This document shows positions 37,174 to 45,322 of a stretch of 64,000 nt of DNA, piece by piece. Within the stretch, counting starts at the first letter, position 1. Each line of letters starts with the position of its first letter. This DNA is from Nocardioides sp. InS609-2 (lineage in GTDB: Bacteria; Actinomycetota; Actinomycetes; Propionibacteriales; Nocardioidaceae), in contig NZ_CP060034.1 in assembly GCF_023208195.1 (NCBI RefSeq), forward strand, positions 1,984,001 through 2,048,000, read 5' to 3'. Below the pieces are notes generated by a model. It ran no database searches and was not told the DNA's origin. It saw only the letters and a program-made list of their open reading frames with translations. The translations under genes were made by a program, and so were the position numbers.

Positions 37174-38286
37174 GTGCAAGATCACGTTGGGTCAACCGAT
37201 CTCACGACCAAAGCCAAAGTCCGACTTCTCGCCTACTACCTACCTCAATATCATCCGATCCCGGAAAATGACGAATGGTGGGGAAAAGGGTTCACCGAAT
37301 GGACCACTGTGGCAAAGGCTCGCCCTCTGTACAAGGGGCATCGGCAGCCACGGTTGCCAGCAGATCTCGGCTTCTATGATCTTCGCCTTCCCGAGGCGCG
37401 CGAGGCCCAAACAGCCTTGGCGAGGCAAGCAGGAATCGAAGGCTTCGTCTACTGGCACTATTGGTTTGGATCTGGCGATCGAATCTTAGAGCGACCTATG
37501 GCAGACATTTTGATGACCGGCGAACCAGATTTCCCCTTCTGCCTCGCATGGGCGAACGAGTCATGGTCGCGACGCTGGAATGCCAATGACCAAACCATTC
37601 TGAAGCAACAACTCTATCCCGGGAAGAAAGACTTCGAGGAGCACTTCCGTGCTATCGAAGTTGCTTTTCACGACCCACGCTACATCCGAGTCGACGGCAA
37701 GCCGCTCTTCGTGGTCTACAGACCACAAGATCTTCCCGATCCTCAAATGTTCAACCACGTATTCCGTTCGCTTGCAACGGATTCTGGCCTCACTGGGATC
37801 TATCTCGTCGGCGGGAATAACTTAGTCCCGCTGAGCCAAACGGGTTTTGACGCGAACTACTTGCAGCCAAGCCTGACTTCCATAACAGCCATCCTGAGCT
37901 CTCCCAAATCGACTCGTGCTGCGATCGCCCGGAAGTTCTTTAACGCCGGCGGGCCCGTCCGAGTCGACTACGCCGACTTAATGACTTCATTTCGGCGAGA
38001 CGTCACACATGCACGTGCTTCCGGCGACCCGACTCACTTAGGGGTCATCCCGAACTGGGACAATACTCCAAGACGAGGGCGTGGCGGAATAGTCGTAGAA
38101 AATACCTCGCCCGCAGCCCTTCGCGAAGAAATATCTTACGCTAGAGCCAGAACTCATTCGGTAAACTCAGAGGCGATCATGTTTCTTAAGAGTTGGAACG
38201 AGTGGGCGGAAGGAAACTATGTCGAGCCTGATGCGAAAGACGGCCGGGCTTGGATCGAAGCAATTGGCGAAGAACTAAATCTGTGA
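37174..38286 (+). CDS. WbsX/GH99-like glycan biosynthesis protein
   Basis: About 370 residues. The start LLAYYLPQYHPIPENDEWWG, then KGFTEWTTVAKARPLYKGH, IEGFVYWHYWFG and the closing LKSWNEWAEGNYVEPD are hallmarks of the WbsX family (glycoside hydrolase family 99-like), common in O-antigen and capsule loci. Some relatives cleave mannosides and others are fused to glycosyltransferases, so whether it hydrolyses, transfers or trims a glycan is uncertain. GTG 37174 is preceded by GAGGGGA; GTG 37153 would add seven residues. The downstream GT4 overlaps its stop by four bases. Confidence 0.85.
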   Translation: MQDHVGSTDLTTKAKVRLLAYYLPQYHPIPENDEWWGKGFTEWTTVAKARPLYKGHRQPRLPADLGFYDLRLPEAREAQTALARQAGIEGFVYWHYWFGSGDRILERPMADILMTGEPDFPFCLAWANESWSRRWNANDQTILKQQLYPGKKDFEEHFRAIEVAFHDPRYIRVDGKPLFVVYRPQDLPDPQMFNHVFRSLATDSGLTGIYLVGGNNLVPLSQTGFDANYLQPSLTSITAILSSPKSTRAAIARKFFNAGGPVRVDYADLMTSFRRDVTHARASGDPTHLGVIPNWDNTPRRGRGGIVVENTSPAALREEISYARARTHSVNSEAIMFLKSWNEWAEGNYVEPDAKDGRAWIEAIGEELNL

Positions 38287-39455
38287 AATCACAGGCTCGC
38301 CCAAGAATCTTATTCGCCACGACGACCTCGGCGTCGGCAAGGCTTTTGAAACCGATCATTGGCAACCTTGACGGCATTGATGTTCTTGTTCTCAGGGGCG
38401 ACAGGCAAGAGGTTCGCTTCGAAAGCTTGCCCGACACAAACATTACTTGCATCCCGATGCGTCGAGAGCCGTCCCCGATCGCGGATTTGAGGGCCCTTCT
38501 TCGAGTGACAGTTTGGATGCGGCGTCAACAAGTTCAAACGTTAGTTTACGGAACTCCGAAGGCTGCCCTACTTTGCTCCGTCGCCGGCTTTCTGAACCGA
38601 GTACCGAATCGATACTTCATTCTTCACGGACTTCGGCACGAAACCCTCAAGAACCCGATGCGTTGGATAGTCAGAACAACGGACCACCTCGCCAGTCTAC
38701 TATCAACTCAAACGGTCTGCGTCAGCCCAAGCCTCCATCAAGCCGCCCTCCGGGAGGGAGTTACCACACGCGATCGATCGATCGTAATGGGCAGTGGAAG
38801 TCTCGCAGGTATCGACACGGAGCGATTTCGCCCTGCTACTGCATCTGAACGCGACAGCGTTCGGCGGGAACTGGGGGTGCACGACGACCGTCCGATTATT
38901 GGATTCATCGGACGCCTAGCTAAGGATAAAGGAATTGAAGAACTCACGGCATCCTTGGAGCTAATCCGGGCTGATGTCACACCGCTCCTCGTGATTGCCG
39001 GACCAACCGACGAGACTGATCCTTTGATGCCGATCACACTGGAACGCATTCGAGGATCCCGCCACATCGTCTATCTCGGGGAGATTGACAGCCCAGAAAC
39101 CCTGCTAAGGGGCTTTGACATCTTCGCGTTCCCCAGCTATCGCGAGGGTATTGGCCTCGCCGCATTAGAGGCGGCCGCCACAGGTCTTCCGGTAGTCGCG
39201 TCCGATGTAACGGGGGCGAGGGACACCGTTGTTTCATCGGTCACTGGGCTCTTGGTTCCGCCCGCAGATGCCGAACATCTTGCTATAGCGCTAACACAAT
39301 TGTTGGCCGATCCGATTAGGGCTGTTGACATGGGTACTCGCGGTCGTGAATATGCGTTGAGTCATTATGAGCGGTCAGGTGTTCTGAGCCACTGGAAGGT
39401 CCTGCTTGAACGCGCGACTGGTGTCGAGTCAACATTGAACTCGGAGGCCCGGTAG
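38283..39455 (+). CDS. GT4-family glycosyltransferase
   Basis: 390 residues starting at a GTG that overlaps the WbsX stop. The C-terminal half has the GT-B signature: RPIIGFIGRLAKDKGIEEL, the sugar-nucleotide-binding EX7E-like segment FAFPSYREGIGLAALEAAA and GLPVVASDVTGARD. The N-terminal acceptor domain is AT-rich and poorly conserved, as usual. It transfers a sugar from an NDP donor to the lipid-linked repeat unit on the cytoplasmic face. Donor and acceptor cannot be assigned. Wzy-like and Wzx-like genes follow directly. Confidence 0.92.
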   Translation: MKSQARPRILFATTTSASARLLKPIIGNLDGIDVLVLRGDRQEVRFESLPDTNITCIPMRREPSPIADLRALLRVTVWMRRQQVQTLVYGTPKAALLCSVAGFLNRVPNRYFILHGLRHETLKNPMRWIVRTTDHLASLLSTQTVCVSPSLHQAALREGVTTRDRSIVMGSGSLAGIDTERFRPATASERDSVRRELGVHDDRPIIGFIGRLAKDKGIEELTASLELIRADVTPLLVIAGPTDETDPLMPITLERIRGSRHIVYLGEIDSPETLLRGFDIFAFPSYREGIGLAALEAAATGLPVVASDVTGARDTVVSSVTGLLVPPADAEHLAIALTQLLADPIRAVDMGTRGREYALSHYERSGVLSHWKVLLERATGVESTLNSEAR

Positions 39456-39459
39456 CCAC

Positions 39460-40638
39460 ATGTCGCTTGAAGTCGCATATGCATTCCTCGTAATGATCGC
39501 TGGTGCGCTGCTGGTCGGGCTAGTGTCCCACGCCCGAAACTCAGGCACCCGAGTCATCATATTTGTTGGCGCGTACACGTGCCTGCAATTCGTGATCGGC
39601 ACATTTCTCTGGCTGCGGTCTCCTGGCGTAGATGGCCTCGCCTATGTTAAGGCCGCAGACACTCTCGCGGCCAGTTCACTAGCTTCAACTATCGGTGTCT
39701 CTTCGACGGTCCTCGCCGACGGAAAGCAAGGATACGTCTACCTCCTTGCCGTGGGCTTCATAGCCCTGGGATCATCCCCTCTCGTGGCGGTCGCCATCAA
39801 CGCAAACTTGTTAGGGCTCCTGCTGTTGGTGGTGCGTGCAACCGCTGAAGAGTTGCGTGCAGGGGCAGGGCTGTTGGCCATGTTCATCGCATCGCTGTTT
39901 CCAGCGGTGACCTTTTGGGGTCCGCAGCCGCTCCGCGAGGCTTGTGTTTGGCTGCTCATCGGAACCCTCGGACTTTCGGCCCTAAAGATCTCACGCGGTT
40001 CTTCAAGCGCGGTCGCGGGTTGGTTGGTCTTCATTGTCACGGCTATCGCGCTTCTCTACTTTCGTGGACCCATAGCCATAATTGCGGCGGCAGCGCTCGC
40101 GCTCGGCTGTGTATTCAGTGGCCGATTCTCGCCAACTCGAGCCACTCTATTCGCTGTCGGCGCGTATGGCGCCTATCTTCTGCTGCAGGATCGATTCGCA
40201 AGCGTGCTTGTCAAGTTCGGGAATGACCAAATTGACGTCTCGCGCCAGGAATTGGCAAGTTCATCGTCCGGATTCATTGCCCCTGACACCTCTAATCCGA
40301 CAGACATGTTAGTCGCCATGGTCCGAGTACTCATGGGGCCTTTGCCTGGGGAACGCTCATCCGCGGGAATCGCGGCTTTCGAAGCAATTCTCTGGTCGTC
40401 CGCTTTCGTTCTCGCAATCGTTGGTGCGAGAGCCGCAGGATCAACGGCGCGCCCTCTCTACTATGCCGCGCTGGTTCTCGCGTTGTCGATCGCCGCTTCC
40501 AGTGGGAACTATGGGTCGATGCTTAGAATTCGAGCCATGCTAATTCCACTTGAAGCACCACTAGTTGCGATCGGGCTAATGTTGCTGGTCAGGACTGTCC
40601 GCAGGAAATCTAAACTTCCTGTAGAGGTCCGTGTATGA
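39460..40638 (+). CDS. Wzy-like polysaccharide polymerase (multi-pass membrane protein)
   Basis: 392 residues with about ten hydrophobic segments. A PQPLREACVWLLIG loop and a late GNYGSMLRIRAMLIPLEAP segment with Arg residues resemble Wzy-type polymerases, where such loops bind the lipid-linked glycan. Sequence conservation in this family is always low, so the call leans on topology and on the position between a glycosyltransferase and a Wzx-like flippase. It would join repeat units on the outer face of the membrane. The flippase gene overlaps its stop by four bases. Confidence 0.7.
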   Translation: MSLEVAYAFLVMIAGALLVGLVSHARNSGTRVIIFVGAYTCLQFVIGTFLWLRSPGVDGLAYVKAADTLAASSLASTIGVSSTVLADGKQGYVYLLAVGFIALGSSPLVAVAINANLLGLLLLVVRATAEELRAGAGLLAMFIASLFPAVTFWGPQPLREACVWLLIGTLGLSALKISRGSSSAVAGWLVFIVTAIALLYFRGPIAIIAAAALALGCVFSGRFSPTRATLFAVGAYGAYLLLQDRFASVLVKFGNDQIDVSRQELASSSSGFIAPDTSNPTDMLVAMVRVLMGPLPGERSSAGIAAFEAILWSSAFVLAIVGARAAGSTARPLYYAALVLALSIAASSGNYGSMLRIRAMLIPLEAPLVAIGLMLLVRTVRRKSKLPVEVRV

Positions 40639-41915
40639 ACAGGACCCTTTCTGGCGTTTTGCTCGGCTATTGCGTCGGTCAAGCCCTCGCTTTGATTGGG
40701 CAAGTGGCCCGTATCCCCATCAGCCTCGACCAACTAGGCCACGATGGCTTTGGCAAAGTACTTCTTTTGGGAGTGGAGACGTCACTCTTCACCACCCTCG
40801 GACTGGGCGTCGCGGACCTGGCGCGATCAATGACTTCCGGCCAGACTTCGCCGAGTGAGAGACTTCACTCTGCACGTCAGATCCAAGGCCTCCTGCGGCG
40901 AACTTGGGCTGCAATCGCCATCGCCTTGATCGGTTTGGCCATTTATGAGGTTGTCACTGCATCCGTCGCTGCGCTTGAGTCCTTTCCATCGCTGGGCTGG
41001 AGACTCCTCGCACTAGTGGTGTTGTGCGCCTTCCTCGGCTGCGTCGCAACTCACTTTTCTCCCTACTTTGGCATCTTGGAGGCTACAGGTAGAACCGCAA
41101 TGAGCCACTTGTTGAAGGGGTTCGCGCCCTTTTGCGGCCTAGCCCTGACTCTCGGGCTGCTTTTGAAGGGGATGAGTGTAGAAAGTGCGAGTCTTGCTTG
41201 GGCAGCAGGGGCTATCGTGCCTCCTCTGCTGGCAAGGCTGCTCGTCGGCGGAACAGAAGATGACCGTAACCTCAGCACTCGACTAGCCCGGAGCAGCTTA
41301 TCTGTAGTCGTCGCACCGCTGCTCGGATTCTTTGCCACAGCCATGGACCCCTTCGTCGTTGCTCACTTCCTGGGAACCGGCGCCGTTGCGGACTTCTCAA
41401 TCGCGAATCGCGTGGGGATTCTTGTTCTTATCGCCCCTCTAGCCTTCAGGCCAATTCTGTGGAACCGTGCTCGAATCAATCAAGATTCTTCTGACCAACT
41501 TCGTGGCCTGCGTACTTCCGCCAAGCTTTACGGATTGCTTGCGCTGCCGGGCGGAATTTTGCTAGTTCTGGGAGGTGTTACGATAGGCCGCGCCCTCGGC
41601 GCGACGAACGCGGGATCTCCCTATTTGTTGTACGCCTTGTTCACCGTTTCGGCTCTCTTTCTCAGCATCGGAATGGCGTTCCAGTCCGTCATTCCTGGCA
41701 GTTTGTGGGAATCGAAGTACGCGGCGGTGCTCGTCATCACGTCTATCTCTAACATCCTTTTGTCCGTCGTAATCACAAGTCAACTTGGCATTAGCGGGCC
41801 AGCCCTTGCTGGGTTGTTATCGAACGGAGTCTTGCTTGCTTTTTGGGTCGCCGTATCGCTATCAAGGCCGCACTCTTTAGTTCCTCGAGGGTCTCGGAAA
41901 CTGCAGAAGCGCTGA
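40635..41915 (+). CDS. Wzx-like polysaccharide flippase
   Basis: 426 residues with roughly 12 transmembrane helices. The start (SGVLLGYCVGQALALIGQVARIPI), the central FATAMDPFVVAHFLGTGAVADFSIANR and the late SNILLSVVITSQLGISGPALAG match the MOP-superfamily flippases of O-antigen and capsule clusters. It would move the undecaprenyl-linked repeat unit outward. Its ATG overlaps the polymerase stop by four bases. The 48 bases after its stop lead into the ATP-grasp gene. Confidence 0.82.
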   Translation: MNRTLSGVLLGYCVGQALALIGQVARIPISLDQLGHDGFGKVLLLGVETSLFTTLGLGVADLARSMTSGQTSPSERLHSARQIQGLLRRTWAAIAIALIGLAIYEVVTASVAALESFPSLGWRLLALVVLCAFLGCVATHFSPYFGILEATGRTAMSHLLKGFAPFCGLALTLGLLLKGMSVESASLAWAAGAIVPPLLARLLVGGTEDDRNLSTRLARSSLSVVVAPLLGFFATAMDPFVVAHFLGTGAVADFSIANRVGILVLIAPLAFRPILWNRARINQDSSDQLRGLRTSAKLYGLLALPGGILLVLGGVTIGRALGATNAGSPYLLYALFTVSALFLSIGMAFQSVIPGSLWESKYAAVLVITSISNILLSVVITSQLGISGPALAGLLSNGVLLAFWVAVSLSRPHSLVPRGSRKLQKR

Positions 41916-41963
41916 CCGCGTTCTTAGTCTATTCGAACCGCGTACGATTAGGGAGTTTCGTGC

Positions 41964-42929
41964 ATGAAAGTCATCATCACCGGAGCGGGTGCGCTTCTTG
42001 GACAAGGAATGCTTCGGAGCTTGGCGGATTCACAGCTTGACGTTACGCTCGTCGCAGCCGATCCGAGCCCCTTGGCTGCCGGACTCTACTGGACTCCCCA
42101 CCGGTACCTCATCCCGATGGCGGACGACCCCGGGTACATAGGCGCAATCGATAAACTGTTGGCGAGCGAGAAGCCCGACGCGCTACTCGTCGGCACGGAC
42201 GTGGAATTGCCACTCTTTGCCCGCCATCGTCACGAACTCGAAGCGCGGCACGGCACCCATATCGTCATAGCCAGTTCTGATGTGGTGGCGATCGCAGACG
42301 ACAAATTCTTGACCTACGAGTTTATGCGTGACCATGGCTTTTCACCACCTGTCTCGCGTCTTCCGTTTGAGGCCGGTGACTTGGTATCAGAATTCGGGTT
42401 TCCATTGGTCGTGAAGCCACGCGTGGGCGCGCGTTCCGTGGGACTGAGCCTCGTGTGGAGCGAAGAGGAACTCAAGCATGCGATTTCCGCCAGGGACGGT
42501 CTGATGGTCCAGGAACACGTGGCCACGGATCGTGAGGAGTACACGGCCGGCACGATCACTTTCGGCGGGCCGTGCCTCGCGTCAATTGTTATGCGGCGAG
42601 ATTTGCGCGATGGCAACACAAGTCGTGCGTACGTTGAAGACTTCCCTGAACTCGACATGCAGGTGCGGGAGATGGCGACCGTCCTGGGAGCGTGGGGCCC
42701 GGCAAACTTTCAGTTCCGGGCTGATGACGGGAAGGCTCGGGTGTTCGAGATCAACGGCCGGTTCTCGGGTACAACGCCATTGCGGCGGCTTGCCGGCTTC
42801 AACGAGGTTGAGATGGTTCTTCGGCATCTTGTGCTTGGTGAAGCGATCACGCAGCCGATGATTAGACCGATGTCGATCTTTCGTCATCTTGTTGAGACAG
42901 TCGTCCTGCCTGAAGAGGTCATGCGTTGA
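41964..42929 (+). CDS. ATP-grasp (carbamoyl-phosphate synthase-like) ligase
   Basis: 321 residues. A pre-ATP-grasp Rossmann segment (KVIITGAGALLGQGMLRSL) leads to the ATP-grasp fold with DDKFLTYEFM, FPLVVKPRVGARSVGLSLV (ATP-binding Lys), LMVQEHV, and RVFEINGRFSGTTPL with the metal-binding Glu/Asn. Enzymes of this fold join a carboxylate to an amine or thiol through an acyl-phosphate. In a glycan locus, amide decoration of a uronic acid or aminoacylation of an amino sugar is plausible but not shown. The SDR gene overlaps its stop (TTGA). Confidence 0.88.
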   Translation: MKVIITGAGALLGQGMLRSLADSQLDVTLVAADPSPLAAGLYWTPHRYLIPMADDPGYIGAIDKLLASEKPDALLVGTDVELPLFARHRHELEARHGTHIVIASSDVVAIADDKFLTYEFMRDHGFSPPVSRLPFEAGDLVSEFGFPLVVKPRVGARSVGLSLVWSEEELKHAISARDGLMVQEHVATDREEYTAGTITFGGPCLASIVMRRDLRDGNTSRAYVEDFPELDMQVREMATVLGAWGPANFQFRADDGKARVFEINGRFSGTTPLRRLAGFNEVEMVLRHLVLGEAITQPMIRPMSIFRHLVETVVLPEEVMR

Positions 42930-43840
42930 CTGCGGGTCTGTCCATTGGCGTGACCGGAGCAACAGGGTTCGTTGGTCGACGAGTCGTCGCGGCATTGTCG
43001 CGGGATGGCTACCGGGTGCGGGCCCTCGGCAGGACGCGAAGTGCGGGCCTACCGAGCGGCGTGGACCATGCTGTTTGGGATCTCGAGTCGGGTGGCGACT
43101 TGGGTGCGCTCGCCGACCTCGGAGCACTCGTCCACGCCGCTGCGTACATCCCGCGATCGCAGGCCAGCTCCGATGAGGCAGAACGATGCTGGCGACTGAA
43201 TGCCCTCGGCACCCTACGCCTGTTCGAGGCGGCGAACGTGGCCTCAGTTGGCCATGTAGTCCACCTGTCGACTGGAAACAGTTATCGCCCGCTTTCGCGT
43301 GAAGTCGTCGAAGACGATGCCCTCTTCCCGTCGAGTAGTGCGCCCTACTATCTTTCGAGCAAAGTTTGCGCGGAAATTTTTGCGGACCACCTTCGACGCA
43401 CCAGTGACCTACAGCTTGCAATTCTACGGCTGTCATCGGTGTTCGGACCCGGCATGACCCCAGGCGGACTCGTGTGGAGCTTCGTGGATCATCTGTCCCG
43501 GGGCGAACGGATCACTATACTAGATGGTGGCCGTTTCCAGACTGATCTGGTGTTCGTTGACGACGTTGTGGCAGCAATAGTGGGTGCTGTCCGGCAACGC
43601 GCTGATGGAATCTTCAATGTTGGTTCCGGACGTCCGACGTCAGTTCTGCAATTGGCACTTGAACTCCTGTCCCTCACTGGACACGGCCAAGACTTGATCG
43701 AAATTCACGATGCCGTCGACAGGCCCACCTCAGTGGGCTACTCTGCCCTCAATATCTCGAAGGCCCGCGACAAGCTAAACTACTCCCCGCGGACGCTACG
43801 TGAGGGACTGCACTCCTATCTCTCTGCCCTGGCGTCATGA
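42926..43840 (+). CDS. NAD(P)-dependent sugar epimerase/dehydratase (extended SDR)
   Basis: 304 residues from a TTG start that overlaps the ATP-grasp stop. GVTGATGFVGRRVV is the nucleotide motif, HLSTGNSYRPL the Ser region, PYYLSSKVCAEIF holds Tyr-x-x-x-Lys, and RLSSVFGPGMTPGGLVWSF and GIFNVGSGRPTSV complete the family signature. The substrate is probably an NDP-sugar made by the precursor genes of the locus. The metallophosphoesterase gene overlaps its stop by four bases. Confidence 0.88.
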   Translation: MTAGLSIGVTGATGFVGRRVVAALSRDGYRVRALGRTRSAGLPSGVDHAVWDLESGGDLGALADLGALVHAAAYIPRSQASSDEAERCWRLNALGTLRLFEAANVASVGHVVHLSTGNSYRPLSREVVEDDALFPSSSAPYYLSSKVCAEIFADHLRRTSDLQLAILRLSSVFGPGMTPGGLVWSFVDHLSRGERITILDGGRFQTDLVFVDDVVAAIVGAVRQRADGIFNVGSGRPTSVLQLALELLSLTGHGQDLIEIHDAVDRPTSVGYSALNISKARDKLNYSPRTLREGLHSYLSALAS

Positions 43841-44592
43841 GTGCGACGCAGGAAGACATTGTCGTCATAAGCGACCTGCATGGTAATGCGCGGGCGTTTC
43901 GTGCTGCTTTAAGTCAAGCCCGAAACGTGGGATTCGATCGGTTAGTTATTCTTGGCGATCTGCTCACATACGGCATTGATAATGCGGAGATCGTTGAGCT
44001 CGTGGCCGCCGAGCAGGAGCGCGGCGCAGCCCTCGTCATTGGCAACCACGACCAGCTCTACTTCGATCTCCAACGTGGCGACACAGTCTACTATGACCGG
44101 CTTCCCGCATGGTTGCGCGAAAGCGTTGACTACACGTTCGCGCAACTGGATCGGATCGCGTTCAATGGCCTGAGTTGGTCGACGGAAGTGGTTACGAGAG
44201 ATGTGGTGCTTGCTCACGCCAATCCGTTCCAGTTCGGTGACTGGACCTATCTCAACGACGAGGCCGACCGCCGTCGCGCTCGCGAGGTCCTGATCTCGCG
44301 CGGCGCGGTGCTCGGCGTCTTCGGCCATACACATCGCGCGCTCACTGAGCCACTCCCGTCGCAAGGGAATGCAGCCATCGCAAACACCGGGTCAATCGGC
44401 CAGCCTCGCGGTCAAGACAACCGGTCCACAATGTTGCGCATCGTCGTTGGCACGGACGCGCCTCATGTTTCGGTCGAGACCATCGATTACTCCGTCGACG
44501 CACATGTCCAGGCACTTGGACGGGCCGCGCTTTCTCCAGAGACACTCAGGAAACTGAGTTCGTACTTCCTCCGTCGAGAGCCGCCAGAGTAG
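43837..44592 (+). CDS. Calcineurin-like metallophosphoesterase (YfcE-type)
   Basis: 251 residues with the complete two-metal motif set: VVISDLHGN (Asp, His), VILGDLLTYG (Asp), VIGNHDQLY (Asn-His-Asp), a His in LAHANPF and GVFGHTHRA (Gly-His-x-His). Members cleave phosphomonoesters or phosphodiesters. Tight coupling to the SDR and ATP-grasp genes suggests a role in the same glycan step, for instance removing phosphate from a sugar intermediate, which is inference. It is the last gene of the island, convergent with the sugar transferase. Confidence 0.9.
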   Translation: MSATQEDIVVISDLHGNARAFRAALSQARNVGFDRLVILGDLLTYGIDNAEIVELVAAEQERGAALVIGNHDQLYFDLQRGDTVYYDRLPAWLRESVDYTFAQLDRIAFNGLSWSTEVVTRDVVLAHANPFQFGDWTYLNDEADRRRAREVLISRGAVLGVFGHTHRALTEPLPSQGNAAIANTGSIGQPRGQDNRSTMLRIVVGTDAPHVSVETIDYSVDAHVQALGRAALSPETLRKLSSYFLRREPPE

Positions 44593-44710
44593 TTCCGGAC
44601 ACCTCCAGCAATGATGCATCGCTTTTCGTTGCGCCGTCCAGCGGAGAGCGCTGATGAGCGCCAGAACTCCATCCATTTCTGGACCTCCACGCTCAAATGA
44701 ACTCATCGGT

Positions 44711-45322
44711 CTAAGCCGGCTCGTCCCCCATGAACTCAGCCATCGTCCGTGTTGACCCATCGGAGATTCCATGCCGTCGCAAAACAGTCGCAACTGTCCG
44801 GACCAGAATCAAGATATCGAGATGAAGACTTCTCGTGTCGACGTACTCGACGTCCTTGGCGAACTTTTCACCCCAGCCGATGGCGTTGCGCCCGCCCACC
44901 TGCGCCAGCCCGGTTACGCCGGGTCGCACTTCGTGTCGCCGACGTTGCTCGGCCGTGTATCGGTCCAGATAGCGCACCATCAATGGGCGCGGCCCGACCA
45001 GACTCATGTCACCCTTCACGACGTTCCACAGGGTAGGTAGCTCGTCGAGGCTGGTAGAGCGCAGGAACGACCCGAACGAAGTCATCCGCTCCTCATCGGT
45101 AACGAGCCCGCGCGCGTCGTCGGTCTCGAGCATGGTCCGGAACTTCACCAGCTCGAAGACCTTCTCGTCCTTGCCCGGCCGCTGCTGTCGGAAAAGGACG
45201 GGCGAACCGAGTTTGCGACGTACGAGGACCGCAAGAGCCAGCTGCACGGGAAGGGAGAGGACAAGAGCGACCCCGCCCACGACCACGTCGATCGCCCGCT
45301 TCAACGGGTCGTAGGGCTTCAC
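44711..45322 (-). CDS. Initiating undecaprenyl-phosphate sugar-1-phosphate transferase (PglC-like)
   Basis: 203 residues, the short monotopic form. A single re-entrant hydrophobic segment (AIDVVVGGVALVLSLPVQLALA) is followed by GSPVLFRQQRPGK, the ELVKFRTM strand, SLDELPTLWNVVKGDMSLVGPRP and PGVTGLAQV. It starts glycan assembly by moving a phospho-sugar onto undecaprenyl phosphate. The short form resembles PglC, which prefers diacetamido-bacillosamine. GTG 45322 overlaps the aminotransferase stop. The larger open frame upstream has no conservation. Confidence 0.92.
   Translation of the reverse strand: MKPYDPLKRAIDVVVGGVALVLSLPVQLALAVLVRRKLGSPVLFRQQRPGKDEKVFELVKFRTMLETDDARGLVTDEERMTSFGSFLRSTSLDELPTLWNVVKGDMSLVGPRPLMVRYLDRYTAEQRRRHEVRPGVTGLAQVGGRNAIGWGEKFAKDVEYVDTRSLHLDILILVRTVATVLRRHGISDGSTRTMAEFMGDEPA

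Larger units (their letters stand above)
37114..44700 (+). other. AT-richer glycan assembly island
   Basis: From just after cysN to just before the sugar transferase, the DNA shows many A/T-ending codons (for example CTAGGG, AATACT and TTAGTT patterns) that are rare in the flanking genes. Seven plus-strand genes, most overlapping or nearly so, form one probable transcript: WbsX-like, GT4, Wzy-like, Wzx-like, ATP-grasp, SDR and metallophosphoesterase. The composition and strain-variable functions suggest horizontal acquisition. The right edge is softer; the last gene is intermediate in composition. Confidence 0.7.
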
